Shown in pieces: positions 1 to 11,103 of a DNA stretch of 22,778 bases. The notes beneath the pieces are model-generated. The model did not search any database. It was not told the DNA's origin and worked only from the letters and a program-made list of their open reading frames with translations. How positions within the stretch are numbered: position 1 is the first letter of the stretch; each line of letters opens with the position of its first letter. Position numbers and translations under genes: made by a program. The stretch comes from Streptomyces regalis (GTDB lineage Bacteria; Actinomycetota; Actinomycetes; Streptomycetales; Streptomycetaceae): contig NZ_LLZG01000031.1 of NCBI RefSeq assembly GCF_001509475.1, positions 1 through 22,778 on the forward strand. Reading direction: 5' to 3'.

Positions 1-139
1 TGTGGGGGGGGGGTGGGGCGTGTGGGGTGTCCTCGCCGTCCGCCGGTTCCGGATCGTTCGGCTGGGGGAGGGCCGTGGGGTCCGCGTTGGGGGGTGCCGC
101 TGTCGGGGTTCCCTCGTCCAGGGGGGTGGGGGGCCTCAT
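1..139 (-). CDS. Partial CDS, Pro-rich N-terminus of an unidentified protein
   Basis: An open frame begins with an ATG (139-137) that overlaps the TGA of the ADP-ribosylglycohydrolase gene in an ATGA arrangement, and stays open for 46 codons to the left edge of the window. The visible part starts MRPPTPLDEGTP and is rich in Pro, Asp, Glu and Ala, so it looks like a disordered N-terminal extension or linker; no domain can be recognised. Third codon positions are mostly G or C, as expected for a real gene. The overlap suggests translational coupling with the gene before it. Near the edge the coding strand carries a run of ten C (plus strand 4-13) encoding prolines. The function is unknown. The call rests on the coupled start and open frame only. 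Confidence 0.5.
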   Translation of the reverse strand, partial: MRPPTPLDEGTPTAAPPNADPTALPQPNDPEPADGEDTPHAPPPPH

Positions 140-1203
140 CGGCGTACCCCTTCGGCCGGGGTCGGGGTCTCACCCGGTACGAATCCCCCCGTCCTCCACT
201 TCCCGTCCTCACCCGACACCAGCAACTCCGCCACGTCCAGCACATGGTGCCCGGCCATCGACGGCAGGCAGCTTCCCCGCGCCGGGCCGATCGCTGCCGC
301 CCACTCCGTCGGGATCGCCGACACTCCCTGCGTCGCTCCTGCGAGCGCGCCCGCCACCGCCGCCGTCGTATCGGCATCCCGGCCCATGTTGACGGCCGTC
401 AGCACCGCCTGGACGAAGTCGCCGTCCGCCGCCGCGTACGCCCCGAAGGCCAGCGCGACCGCCTCGGGGGCCAGGTCGGTCCAGGGGTAGCCGCCGATCA
501 CGACCGCGGAGCGGACCGCGCGCTCGCCTCGGTGGGCCACCGCCACGGCGCGGCGCAGGGAGCGGGCCGTCCAGGAGTCGTCCGGGACCACCGCCAGGGC
601 CGAGGCGACGACCGCGATCGTGGGGGCACCGGCCATGGCGGCCGCTACGCCCGCCGCCACCGCCTGGCCGCCGTAGATGCCCTCGCCGTCGTGGCTCACC
701 GAGCCGTCGATGGCCACCAGGCGCGCCGCCTCCGCCGGGCGGCCCGCCGCGAAGACGCCGAAGGGGGCCGCTCGCATGGCGAGGCCGTCGCTCCAGGCGT
801 GGCGGTGCTGGGCCGAGATGGGGGCCGCGAGGCCTCGGCGGAGGTTCTCGAGCGTGCCGCGTTCACTGAAGCCGGCGCCCCGGAAGGGGCCTTCCGAACG
901 GTCCGCGATCCACTCGTGCCAGGCCGTCTCCACATGGGCCGGGGTGAGGGCCGAGCCGTGGCGGGCGAGGAGGAGACCCGAGAAGATCGCGTACTCGGTG
1001 TCGTCCGTGCCGGCCGGGTTGTCGGTGACGAATCCCGTGATGCGGCCCCAGCGGGCGCGGATCTCGGAGGGCTTCATGTTCTCCGCCGGGGCGCCCAGCG
1101 CGTCGCCGACCGCCAGGCCCAGTAGTGCGCCGCGTGCCCGATCGCGGAGTTCGGCGGGGTTCCCGGGCGCCGGGACCGAGGAAATGCAGGCGATCGATGG
1201 CAT
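136..1203 (-). CDS. ADP-ribosylglycohydrolase family protein
   Basis: This 355-residue protein belongs to the DraG/ARH family of cytosolic enzymes, which remove ADP-ribose from proteins or small molecules using a two-metal (Mg or Mn) site. The N-terminus has the family GALLGLAVGDALGAP segment (residues 25-39). The metal-binding motifs are GTDDTE (65-70) and GRDADTTA (274-281), with HDGEGIYGG (171-179) between them, in the expected order, so the catalytic core looks intact. The ATG start is preceded by a strong ribosome site (GGAGGAGAG on the minus strand, plus 1211-1219) seven bases away. The stop overlaps the start of a second leftward gene. The physiological target cannot be read from the sequence. 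No ADP-ribosyltransferase gene is visible nearby. Confidence 0.9.
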   Translation of the reverse strand: MPSIACISSVPAPGNPAELRDRARGALLGLAVGDALGAPAENMKPSEIRARWGRITGFVTDNPAGTDDTEYAIFSGLLLARHGSALTPAHVETAWHEWIADRSEGPFRGAGFSERGTLENLRRGLAAPISAQHRHAWSDGLAMRAAPFGVFAAGRPAEAARLVAIDGSVSHDGEGIYGGQAVAAGVAAAMAGAPTIAVVASALAVVPDDSWTARSLRRAVAVAHRGERAVRSAVVIGGYPWTDLAPEAVALAFGAYAAADGDFVQAVLTAVNMGRDADTTAAVAGALAGATQGVSAIPTEWAAAIGPARGSCLPSMAGHHVLDVAELLVSGEDGKWRTGGFVPGETPTPAEGVRR

Positions 1204-1221
1204 GCGCGGCCTCTCCTCCGG

Positions 1222-1246
1222 GGGCTCCGCACAGGGCGCGGAGCCC
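1222..1246. promoter_or_regulatory. Perfect 9-bp hairpin next to the ADPRH ribosome site
   Basis: GGGCTCCGC (1222-1230) and GCGGAGCCC (1238-1246) form a perfect inverted repeat with a 7-base loop. On the minus strand it would lie in the 5' leader of the ADP-ribosylglycohydrolase mRNA, ending two bases before the Shine-Dalgarno stretch. It could affect ribosome access or be an operator. That role is inferred. Confidence 0.4.
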
Positions 1247-1356
1247 TTTGCGGATGTGTCCCACCGTCGGCGGTTGACCAGAGCCTCGGAAGCGCCAGTG
1301 TCACCCGGTCGACATCTGTGCAGGCCTCGCTACGAATGAGCGTTCTAGGGAAAACC

Positions 1357-1375
1357 GCAGGTTAGCCCAGCCTTT
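1357..1375 (+). promoter_or_regulatory. Candidate iron box 1 (DtxR/IdeR/DmdR type)
   Basis: This 19-base stretch contains AGGTTAG and ends in CCTTT. It matches the DtxR-family consensus TWAGGTTAGSCTAACCTWA at 14 of 19 positions by hand alignment. It lies about 100 bases before the start of a VIT-type iron/manganese transporter, a plausible target of an iron regulator. The match is imperfect and untested. Confidence 0.4.
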
Positions 1376-1412
1376 CCTTGCTGGTGGGGCGGAATTTCCG
1401 GGCGTAGATTTG

Positions 1413-1432
1413 GTTCTATCCAAGAGTAGAAC
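1413..1432. promoter_or_regulatory. Inverted repeat in the VIT transporter promoter region
   Basis: GTTCTA (1413-1418) and TAGAAC (1427-1432) form a perfect 6-bp inverted repeat with an 8-base spacer. Just after it lies a second short palindrome, TGTCTAAAGACA (1434-1445). A -10-like TAGATT sits at 1405-1410. These repeats lie in the AT-richer part of the intergenic region and may be operator half-sites; no family is assigned. Confidence 0.3.
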
Positions 1433-1437
1433 TTGTC

Positions 1438-1456
1438 TAAAGACAGCCTTACCTGA
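1438..1456 (+). promoter_or_regulatory. Candidate iron box 2 (DtxR/IdeR/DmdR type)
   Basis: This second 19-base stretch also matches the DtxR-type consensus at 14 of 19 positions, with a good right half (CCTTACCTGA). It ends 19 bases before the ATG of the VIT transporter and overlaps the TGTCTAAAGACA palindrome. Two imperfect boxes before one metal-transport gene make iron control more plausible than either alone. Confidence 0.4.
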
Positions 1457-1475
1457 GTTTCTTTGGGGGATCCTC

Positions 1476-2207
1476 ATGGCGATCATCGAGACCGAGGCCG
1501 CGCTGCACGAGGCGCACCGTGACAACCACACGCACCGGGATGTGAACGGCGGCTGGCTGCGCCCCGCCGTCTTCGGTGCGATGGACGGTCTGGTCTCCAA
1601 CCTCGCCCTGATGACCGGTGTCGCGGGTGGGGCCGTCAGTCACCAGACCGTCGTGCTGAGTGGGCTCGCCGGGCTCGCCGCCGGTGCCTTCTCCATGGCT
1701 GCCGGCGAGTACACCTCCGTCGCCTCGCAGCGCGAGCTCGTCGAGGCCGAGCTGGACGTCGAGCGGCGGGAGCTGAGAAAGCACCCGAAGGACGAGGAGG
1801 CCGAGCTCGCGGCTCTCTATCAGGCCCGGGGGGTCGAGCCGAAGCTCGCGCGGGCCGTGGCCGAGCAGCTCTCCCGCGATCCGGAGCTGGCCCTGGAGAT
1901 ACATGCACGGGAGGAGCTCGGCATCGACCCCGGCGATCTGCCGTCGCCGCTGGTCGCGGCCGTGTCGTCGTTCGGGTCGTTCGCGCTCGGGGCGCTGTTG
2001 CCCGTACTGCCGTATCTGCTCGGTGCGACCACGCTGTGGCCGGCCGTGCTGCTCGCGCTCGTCGGGCTTTTCCTGTGTGGCGCGATCGTGGCCAAGGTGA
2101 CCGCGCGGACCTGGTGGTTCAGCGGGCTGCGGCAGCTCGCGCTCGGGGGCGCCGCGGCCGGTGTGACGTACGCCCTGGGCAGCTTGTTCGGTACGGCCGT
2201 AGGATAG
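1476..2207 (+). CDS. VIT1/CCC1-family iron/manganese transporter
   Basis: This 243-residue membrane protein belongs to the vacuolar iron transporter family, whose members export or sequester Fe2+ and Mn2+. The first membrane segment carries the family signature FGAMDGLVSN (residues 33-42) with the core Asp37, and the second carries SMAAGEYTSV (73-82) with Glu78. Residues of about 85-155 are the charged, helical cytoplasmic metal-binding region rich in Glu. Three further hydrophobic segments follow (about 157-185, 187-210 and 217-240). The ATG at 1476 is chosen because GGGGGA (1465-1470) lies five bases before it; an in-frame TTG at 1410 would fall inside the promoter. The gene is divergent from the ADPRH gene. 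Its upstream region has two iron-box-like sequences, consistent with metal control, although this is inferred. Confidence 0.9.
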   Translation: MAIIETEAALHEAHRDNHTHRDVNGGWLRPAVFGAMDGLVSNLALMTGVAGGAVSHQTVVLSGLAGLAAGAFSMAAGEYTSVASQRELVEAELDVERRELRKHPKDEEAELAALYQARGVEPKLARAVAEQLSRDPELALEIHAREELGIDPGDLPSPLVAAVSSFGSFALGALLPVLPYLLGATTLWPAVLLALVGLFLCGAIVAKVTARTWWFSGLRQLALGGAAAGVTYALGSLFGTAVG

Positions 2208-2216
2208 TTCGCTGGA

Positions 2217-2240
2217 ACTTATGCGTTGGGCCGCATAAGT
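2217..2240. terminator. Hairpin just after the VIT transporter gene
   Basis: ACTTATGCG (2217-2225) and CGCATAAGT (2232-2240) form a perfect 9-bp stem with a 6-base loop, beginning ten bases after the stop codon. There is no T-run, so it would be a tail-less actinobacterial terminator or an mRNA-end hairpin. The symmetry and modest GC also allow a protein-binding site. Confidence 0.45.
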
Positions 2241-2486
2241 AGCCGTTACTCGCTGGTTTCGGATGCATGACCACCGGGCATGAGCCGTAAGCGCTGTGGG
2301 CAATGACGCCTGCGGCGCACTCGCGGGGTGGGCGACGACGCCTCCTCCGCCTCGGATCGACGGACATGGACCTGTCTCGTTCGGTCCCCACACACTTCAA
2401 GCCATGTGCGCGGAACCCCTGCCGCAGCACCATGGCGTCCGCATGTTGGAACGGATTATCCCGCTTCCCGAGAACCGCTCCATCAT

Positions 2487-2513
2487 GTAACCTGCACGAA
2501 ATTTTGCACTCAC
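2487..2513 (+). promoter_or_regulatory. Candidate GlnR binding site upstream of gltB
   Basis: GTAAC (2487-2491), six bases, GAAAT (2498-2502), six bases, then CTCAC (2509-2513) follow the published GlnR layout gTnAC-n6-GaAAC-n6-gTnAC. The first pair differs from consensus at one base. A fourth half-site (2520-2524) is poor. GlnR is the global nitrogen regulator of Streptomyces, so the position 64-90 bases before a glutamate synthase gene is sensible. Binding here is inferred. Confidence 0.4.
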
Positions 2514-2576
2514 GCAGAGGGCCAACGTCGTCCCTCGGCAATCTGCATATGCCACATGACGACGACGGGAGAGCCG

Positions 2577-7176
<4,600 letters not shown>

Positions 7177-7184
<8 letters not shown>

Positions 7185-8640
7185 TCCCAAGGGCTTTCTG
7201 AACCACGGCCGCGAGGTCGCCAAGTCCCGCCCGGTCGACGTGCGGCTGAAGGACTGGAACGAGGTCTACGTCCCCGGCTCCCTGCTGCCGATCATCAGCA
7301 AGCAGGCCAGCCGCTGCATGGACTGCGGCATCCCCTTCTGCCACAACGGCTGTCCGCTGGGGAACCTGATCCCCGAGTGGAACGACTACGCCTACCGCGA
7401 GGACTGGTCGGCCGCGAGCGAGCGTCTGCACGCGACCAACAACTTCCCCGAGTTCACGGGGCGGTTGTGCCCGGCCCCCTGTGAGTCGGCGTGTGTGCTC
7501 GGCATCAACCAGCCGGCCGTCACCATCAAGAACGTCGAGGTCTCGATCATCGACAAGGCGTGGGACGCGGGCACCGTCGCCCCGCAGGCCCCGGAGCGCC
7601 TGTCCGGCAAGACCGTCGCCGTCATCGGCTCGGGCCCGGCGGGCCTCGCCGCCGCCCAGCAGCTGACCCGGGCCGGCCACACCGTGGCCGTGTACGAGCG
7701 CGCGGACCGCATCGGCGGCCTCCTGCGCTACGGCATCCCCGAGTTCAAGATGGAGAAGCGGCACATCAACCGCCGTATCGAGCAGATGCGCGCGGAGGGC
7801 ACCCGCTTCCGTACCGGCATCGAGATCGGCCGCGACCTCAAGGCGACCGACCTGAAGAAGCGGTACGACGCGATTGTCATCGCCGCCGGTGCGACGACCG
7901 CCCGTGACCTCCCGGTCCCCGGCCGCGAACTCAAGGGCATCTACCAGGCCATGGAGTACCTGCCGCTGGCCAACAAGGTCCAGGAGGGCGACTTCGTGAC
8001 GCCCCCGATCTCGGCCGAGGACAAGCACGTCGTGGTCATCGGTGGTGGCGACACCGGCGCCGACTGCGTGGGCACCGCCCATCGCCAGGGCGCGGCCTCG
8101 GTGACGCAGCTGGAGATCATGCCCCGCCCGAACGACGAGCGGAACGCGGTCTCCCAGCCGTGGCCGACCTTCCCGATGCTCTACAAGGTCACGTCCGCGC
8201 ACGAGGAGGGCGGCGAGCGGGTCTACTCCGTCTCCACCACCCACTTCGAGGGCGACGAGGACGGCAACGTCCAGTGGCTGCACCTCACCGAGGTGGAGTT
8301 CGTCGAGGGCAAGCTGACCCCGAAGCCGGGCACGGAGCGCAAGATCCCGGCCCAGCTGGTGACGCTGGCGATGGGCTTCACGGGCACCGACCGCGAGAAC
8401 GGTCTCGTGGACCAGTTCGGCCTGGACCTCGACGAGCGCGGCAACATCGCCCGCGACGCCGACTTCCAGACCAACGTGCCGGGCGTGTTCGTCGCCGGTG
8501 ACGCCGGCCGTGGTCAGTCGCTCATCGTGTGGGCCATCGCCGAGGGCCGCTCGGCCGCCCGCGGCTGCGACCGCTTCCTGACCGGTGCCAGCGAACTGCC
8601 GGCCCCGATCCGGCCGACGGACCGCTCGCTGATGGTCTGA
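7177..8640 (+). CDS. gltD: Glutamate synthase (NADPH) small subunit
   Basis: This is the beta subunit of glutamate synthase (487 residues, normal length). It takes electrons from NADPH through FAD and passes them by Fe-S clusters to the FMN of GltB. The N-terminal 4Fe-4S region has Cys47, Cys50, Cys55 and Cys59 in [15 protein letters not shown], with a second group at Cys98, Cys102 and Cys106. The FAD-binding fold begins with VIGSGPAG (149-156) and the NADPH fold with IGGGDTGAD (288-296). The C-terminus has the FAD motif [10 protein letters not shown]. Its ATG lies inside the end of gltB (ATGGCTGA, eight-base overlap), so the two subunits are translationally coupled and made together. The sequence looks intact. 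Confidence 0.97.
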
Positions 8641-8683
8641 CGGCACCACACGTGACCTGACGGCACCACAAGTGACCTGACGG
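8638..8683 (+). repeat. 20-bp tandem repeat that starts with the gltD stop codon
   Basis: Unit 1 (8638-8657) begins with the TGA of gltD. Unit 2 (8658-8677) matches it at 19 of 20 bases (C to A at the 14th base), and the first six bases of a third unit follow (8678-8683). The repeat shifts frame, so it is not coding, and it looks like a recent local duplication. Confidence 0.85.
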
Positions 8684-8723
8684 TCGCTCAGAGAACGTCC
8701 CGTACAACGGCGTACGGAACACA

Positions 8724-8772
8724 GACGGCGCCTGCCCCTTGTCCCCGACCGGACGAAAGGGCGGGCGCCGTC
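8724..8772. terminator. Strong hairpin terminator between gltD and the chitosanase remnant
   Basis: GACGGCGCC (8724-8732) pairs with GGCGCCGTC (8764-8772), and after a T-G step GCCC (8734-8737) pairs with GGGC (8759-8762), giving a stem of about 14 pairs with a 21-base loop. It lies between convergent genes and could end transcription from both sides. No U-tract follows, which is usual in Streptomyces. Confidence 0.75.
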
Positions 8773-8800
8773 GCCTTTCCCGATACAGCCCCCGCGCCCT

Positions 8801-9202
8801 TCAGAGCGCTGCCGTGCCGGCGCCGCGGGCTTCGCCGCACCTGCTCAGGGCACCTTGTACGTCTGCCGCCGCCGTGGAACCGGGGTCCAGGCCCTCGTGG
8901 GAGTCGGTGCCGTCGCCCTTGCGCAGCGCGGGCAGGTACGGGGCGAGGCCGTTGTCCCGGTGGTCCTCGGTGTGGTCCTCGGTGTAGTTCTCGACCAGGG
9001 CGAGCAAGTTGTGGGTGCCGGTGCAGAAGCCGATGATGCCGGCGGTGTAGCCCTGGCCGTCGTCGAGGTCCTCGATGGAGCCCTAGGTGTGACGCCAGGC
9101 GAGGGTCGAGTTCTCGGCGGAGTCCGAGGCGACCAGGAAGTAGACGACCGCGGCCACGGCGACCGGGACGGCCGCGATGAGCAGGACGCCGCTACGTCTC
9201 AT
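8801..9202 (-). pseudogene. Broken GH46 chitosanase gene (csnH-like remnant)
   Basis: The minus-strand frame starts at an ATG (9202-9200) overlapping the rhomboid TGA. It encodes a signal-like MRRSGVLLIAAVPVAVAAVV, then SDSAENSTLAWRHT, then an in-frame TAG (9085-9083). In the same frame it continues GSIEDLDDGQGYTAGIIGFC, then PYLPALRKGDGTDSHEGLDPG, and ends at a TGA at 8801. These blocks correspond to the N-terminal third of Streptomyces GH46 chitosanases, including the catalytic Glu (in SAENS) and Asp (in DDGQGYTAG). The TAG falls where the family has a Tyr. The rest of the roughly 240-residue catalytic domain is missing, and a 12-bp tandem duplication (TEDHTEDH) has crept in. The normal enzyme is secreted and cuts chitosan. 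From memory, S. coelicolor has a chitosanase gene (SCO2024) next to gltD, which would make this the decayed orthologue. Confidence 0.8.
8960..8983. repeat. 12-bp tandem duplication inside the chitosanase remnant
   Basis: GTGGTCCTCGGT occurs twice head to tail (8960-8971 and 8972-8983). On the coding strand this adds a second T-E-D-H to the protein. Intact family members, as remembered, have only one copy here, which fits relaxed selection on the remnant. Confidence 0.7.
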
Positions 9203-10152
9203 TGGGCCAGCCCTCCGCCCGTCAGCTCCGAGGCCCTGGCGACGGCGACCGCCGCCAGCAGCACCAGTACGCCCACGCAGGCGGCTGCCTGGATCAGGGC
9301 CTGGCGCGGTCCGCGCGGGGCGTAGGCGTAGGCGAGCGTGACCGCGGCTCCCGTCAGCAGTCCGCCGAGGTGCCCCTGCCAGGAGGTGAGGCCCGCGGAG
9401 AGCAGCAGCCACAGCAGCAGGAACGTCATGAAGCGATTGATGGTGCGCATGTCGGCACCGACGCGGCGGGCGAGGACGTAGTACGCGGCACCGAGGCCGA
9501 AGATGGCGCCTGACGCGCCGACCGACTCCACGTGTACGTCGGTGAGCAGCAGTTCGAACACCGAACCGCCCAGCGTCGCCAGCAGATAGAGCGCGACGTA
9601 CCGGACCCGGCCCAGCATGGGCTCCACGACCCGGCCGAGCTGCCACAGCGAGAGCATGTTCATCACGATGTGCAGCAGCCCGAAGGTGCCCTCCGTCGGC
9701 GGCGTGTGCAGGAATCCGCTGGTCAGCAGCCGGTCCCACTGCCCGGCGACCACTCCCTCGGCGTGGAAGTCCGACGGGTGACCGGGCTCGTAGACGTCGT
9801 AGCCGCCGTCCGGCCCGACCAGCCGGGCGCTGAGCATCGCGAACCGGTCCAGGATCTCCGGGCGTACCACCTCGGCCAGGTAGGCGAGGACGTTGAGCCC
9901 GATGAGCACGGAGGTCACGAGCGGCGTCGCGGCGATCCGCCCGCCGACGACCGTCCGGGCCTGCCGTACCGACCGCGCCCCCTCCTTCACGCACTCCACG
10001 CACTGGTGGCCGACGGCCGCCTCCCGCATGCAGTCCGGGCAGATGTACCGCTCGCAGCGGGTGCAGCGGACGTGGGACTCCACCTTGGGGTGGCGATAGC
10101 AGGTCGTGACGGTGGGCTGGGCGGACTCGGACTGGGTGGACTCGGGCTCCAC
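9199..10152 (-). CDS. Rhomboid-family intramembrane serine protease with N-terminal zinc finger
   Basis: This 317-residue membrane protein should cut transmembrane substrates within the bilayer. Residues 18-54 form a B-box-like zinc-binding region (Cys18, His21, Cys30, Cys33, Cys38, Cys41, His49, Cys51, Cys54). The rhomboid core follows: HIVMNMLSLW (161-170) gives the oxyanion-hole His/Asn helix, GASGAIFG (212-219) the catalytic Ser214, and WQGHLGGLLTG (258-268) the catalytic His261. Six or seven hydrophobic segments span about 76-305. The GTG at 10152 is chosen because GAGGAG lies six bases before it; the open frame upstream has no supported start. The stop overlaps the start of the chitosanase remnant, so the two were once co-translated. 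It is divergent from the vWA gene. The substrate is unknown. Confidence 0.9.
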   Translation of the reverse strand: MEPESTQSESAQPTVTTCYRHPKVESHVRCTRCERYICPDCMREAAVGHQCVECVKEGARSVRQARTVVGGRIAATPLVTSVLIGLNVLAYLAEVVRPEILDRFAMLSARLVGPDGGYDVYEPGHPSDFHAEGVVAGQWDRLLTSGFLHTPPTEGTFGLLHIVMNMLSLWQLGRVVEPMLGRVRYVALYLLATLGGSVFELLLTDVHVESVGASGAIFGLGAAYYVLARRVGADMRTINRFMTFLLLWLLLSAGLTSWQGHLGGLLTGAAVTLAYAYAPRGPRQALIQAAACVGVLVLLAAVAVARASELTGGGLAQ

Positions 10153-10299
10153 AGCCGGCTCCTCGATGGGGTCTGGACGAAGGGTGAGCCGGTGGGGACG
10201 GCGGCGAACAAAATAGCGAACACCTGTGGGCAGAGGGAGAGGCGGGGCCCATGGTGCCGTAACCTCGGCAGCCGCACGATGCACGAGGGGGAAGAGCCT
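10153..10299. promoter_or_regulatory. Divergent promoter region, rhomboid / vWA gene
   Basis: These 147 bases separate two divergent genes and must hold both promoters. On the minus strand a -10-like TATTTT (plus 10210-10215) lies about 60 bases before the rhomboid GTG. On the plus strand TAACCT (10259-10264) lies about 36 bases before the vWA ATG. Neither has a clear -35 partner, so both are weak guesses. Confidence 0.3.
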
Positions 10300-11025
10300 A
10301 TGGCCGCGATCAGTCTCAGCAAGGTCGAGGAGACCGCGCCCGCGCTGGTCAGCTTGTACAAGAGCGCCGGGGTGTCGCTGCGGAAACACCGGCTGGACGG
10401 CGTGCGGGCAGCGGTGTACCTGGTCGTCGACTACTCCGGGTCGATGAAGCCGTACTACCAGGACGGCAGTGTGCAGGCGCTCGCCGACCGGGTGCTCGGG
10501 CTGTCGGCGCACTTCGACGACGACGGGACCGTGCCGGTGGTCTTCTTCTCCACCGACGTCGACGCCGAGACCGAGATCGCGCTGGCCGACCACCAGGGGC
10601 GGATCGAGCGGATCGTGTCCGGCCTCGGGCACATGGGCAAGACCAGCTACCACCTGGCCATGGACGCCGTCATCGACCACTACCTGGACAGCGGGTCGAA
10701 GGACCCCGCCCTGGTCGTGTTCCAGACCGACGGCGGCCCCATCAACAAGCTCGCCGCGGAACGGTACCTGTGCAAGGCGGCCCCGCTCCCGCTGTTCTGG
10801 CAGTTCATCGGCTTCGGGGACCCGACCAGCAGGCAGTTCGACTTCCTGCGCAAGCTCGACGAGCTGGCGGTGCCGGACAAGCGGGTGGTCGACAACGCCG
10901 GCTTCTTCCACGCCGGTTCGGATCCGCGTACGGTCTCCGACGCCGAGTTGTACGACCGCCTGGTCGGGGAGTTCCCGAAGTGGCTGGCGGCGGCGCGGGC
11001 GCAGGGCATCGTACGGCCGTCCTGA
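10300..11025 (+). CDS. von Willebrand factor A-domain protein (TerF-like)
   Basis: This 241-residue, probably cytoplasmic, protein is one vWA domain. It has an intact metal-ion-dependent adhesion site: DYSGS (Asp44, Ser46, Ser48), Thr115 in GKTSYH and Asp144 in FQTDGG. Proteins of this type (TerF and similar) are common in Streptomyces, often with TerD-family proteins, and are thought to bind partners through a bound divalent metal. No tellurite-resistance or TerD gene lies nearby, so the role is open. The ATG at 10300 is preceded by a purine-rich GAGGGGGAAG stretch; an in-frame ATG at 10279 is less likely. It is a single gene, followed after 78 bases by the cytochrome b gene. Confidence 0.85.
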   Translation: MAAISLSKVEETAPALVSLYKSAGVSLRKHRLDGVRAAVYLVVDYSGSMKPYYQDGSVQALADRVLGLSAHFDDDGTVPVVFFSTDVDAETEIALADHQGRIERIVSGLGHMGKTSYHLAMDAVIDHYLDSGSKDPALVVFQTDGGPINKLAAERYLCKAAPLPLFWQFIGFGDPTSRQFDFLRKLDELAVPDKRVVDNAGFFHAGSDPRTVSDAELYDRLVGEFPKWLAAARAQGIVRPS

Positions 11026-11103
11026 CTCACCCGGGTCGCCCCATTGGCTCAGCCGGTACGCCCATGCCACCCTGTGGTTGATCCGACGGGGAGGCGGCGA
11101 CGT

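Larger units (their letters stand above)
2208..2576. other. 369-base intergenic region before gltB
   Basis: Apart from the hairpin at 2217-2240 and the GlnR-like sequence at 2487-2513, this region shows no convincing gene. An open frame runs into gltB from position 2328, but its codon use is not typical and no ribosome site supports an upstream start. TTGCAC at 2504-2509 could be a -35 element, but no good -10 element was found at a normal distance. Confidence 0.5.

Noticed and set aside
8638..8683. CRISPR-like or clustered repeat array
   Set aside because: Only two and a third contiguous units without spacers; a simple tandem duplication.
9083..9202. A real 39-residue small membrane protein after the rhomboid gene
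   Set aside because: The frame continues past the TAG into clear chitosanase sequence, so the short ORF is the front of a broken gene.
9532..10299. Upstream extension of the vWA frame
   Set aside because: It overlaps the rhomboid gene on the other strand and is Arg/Gly/His-rich without motifs; the ATG at 10300 has a ribosome site.
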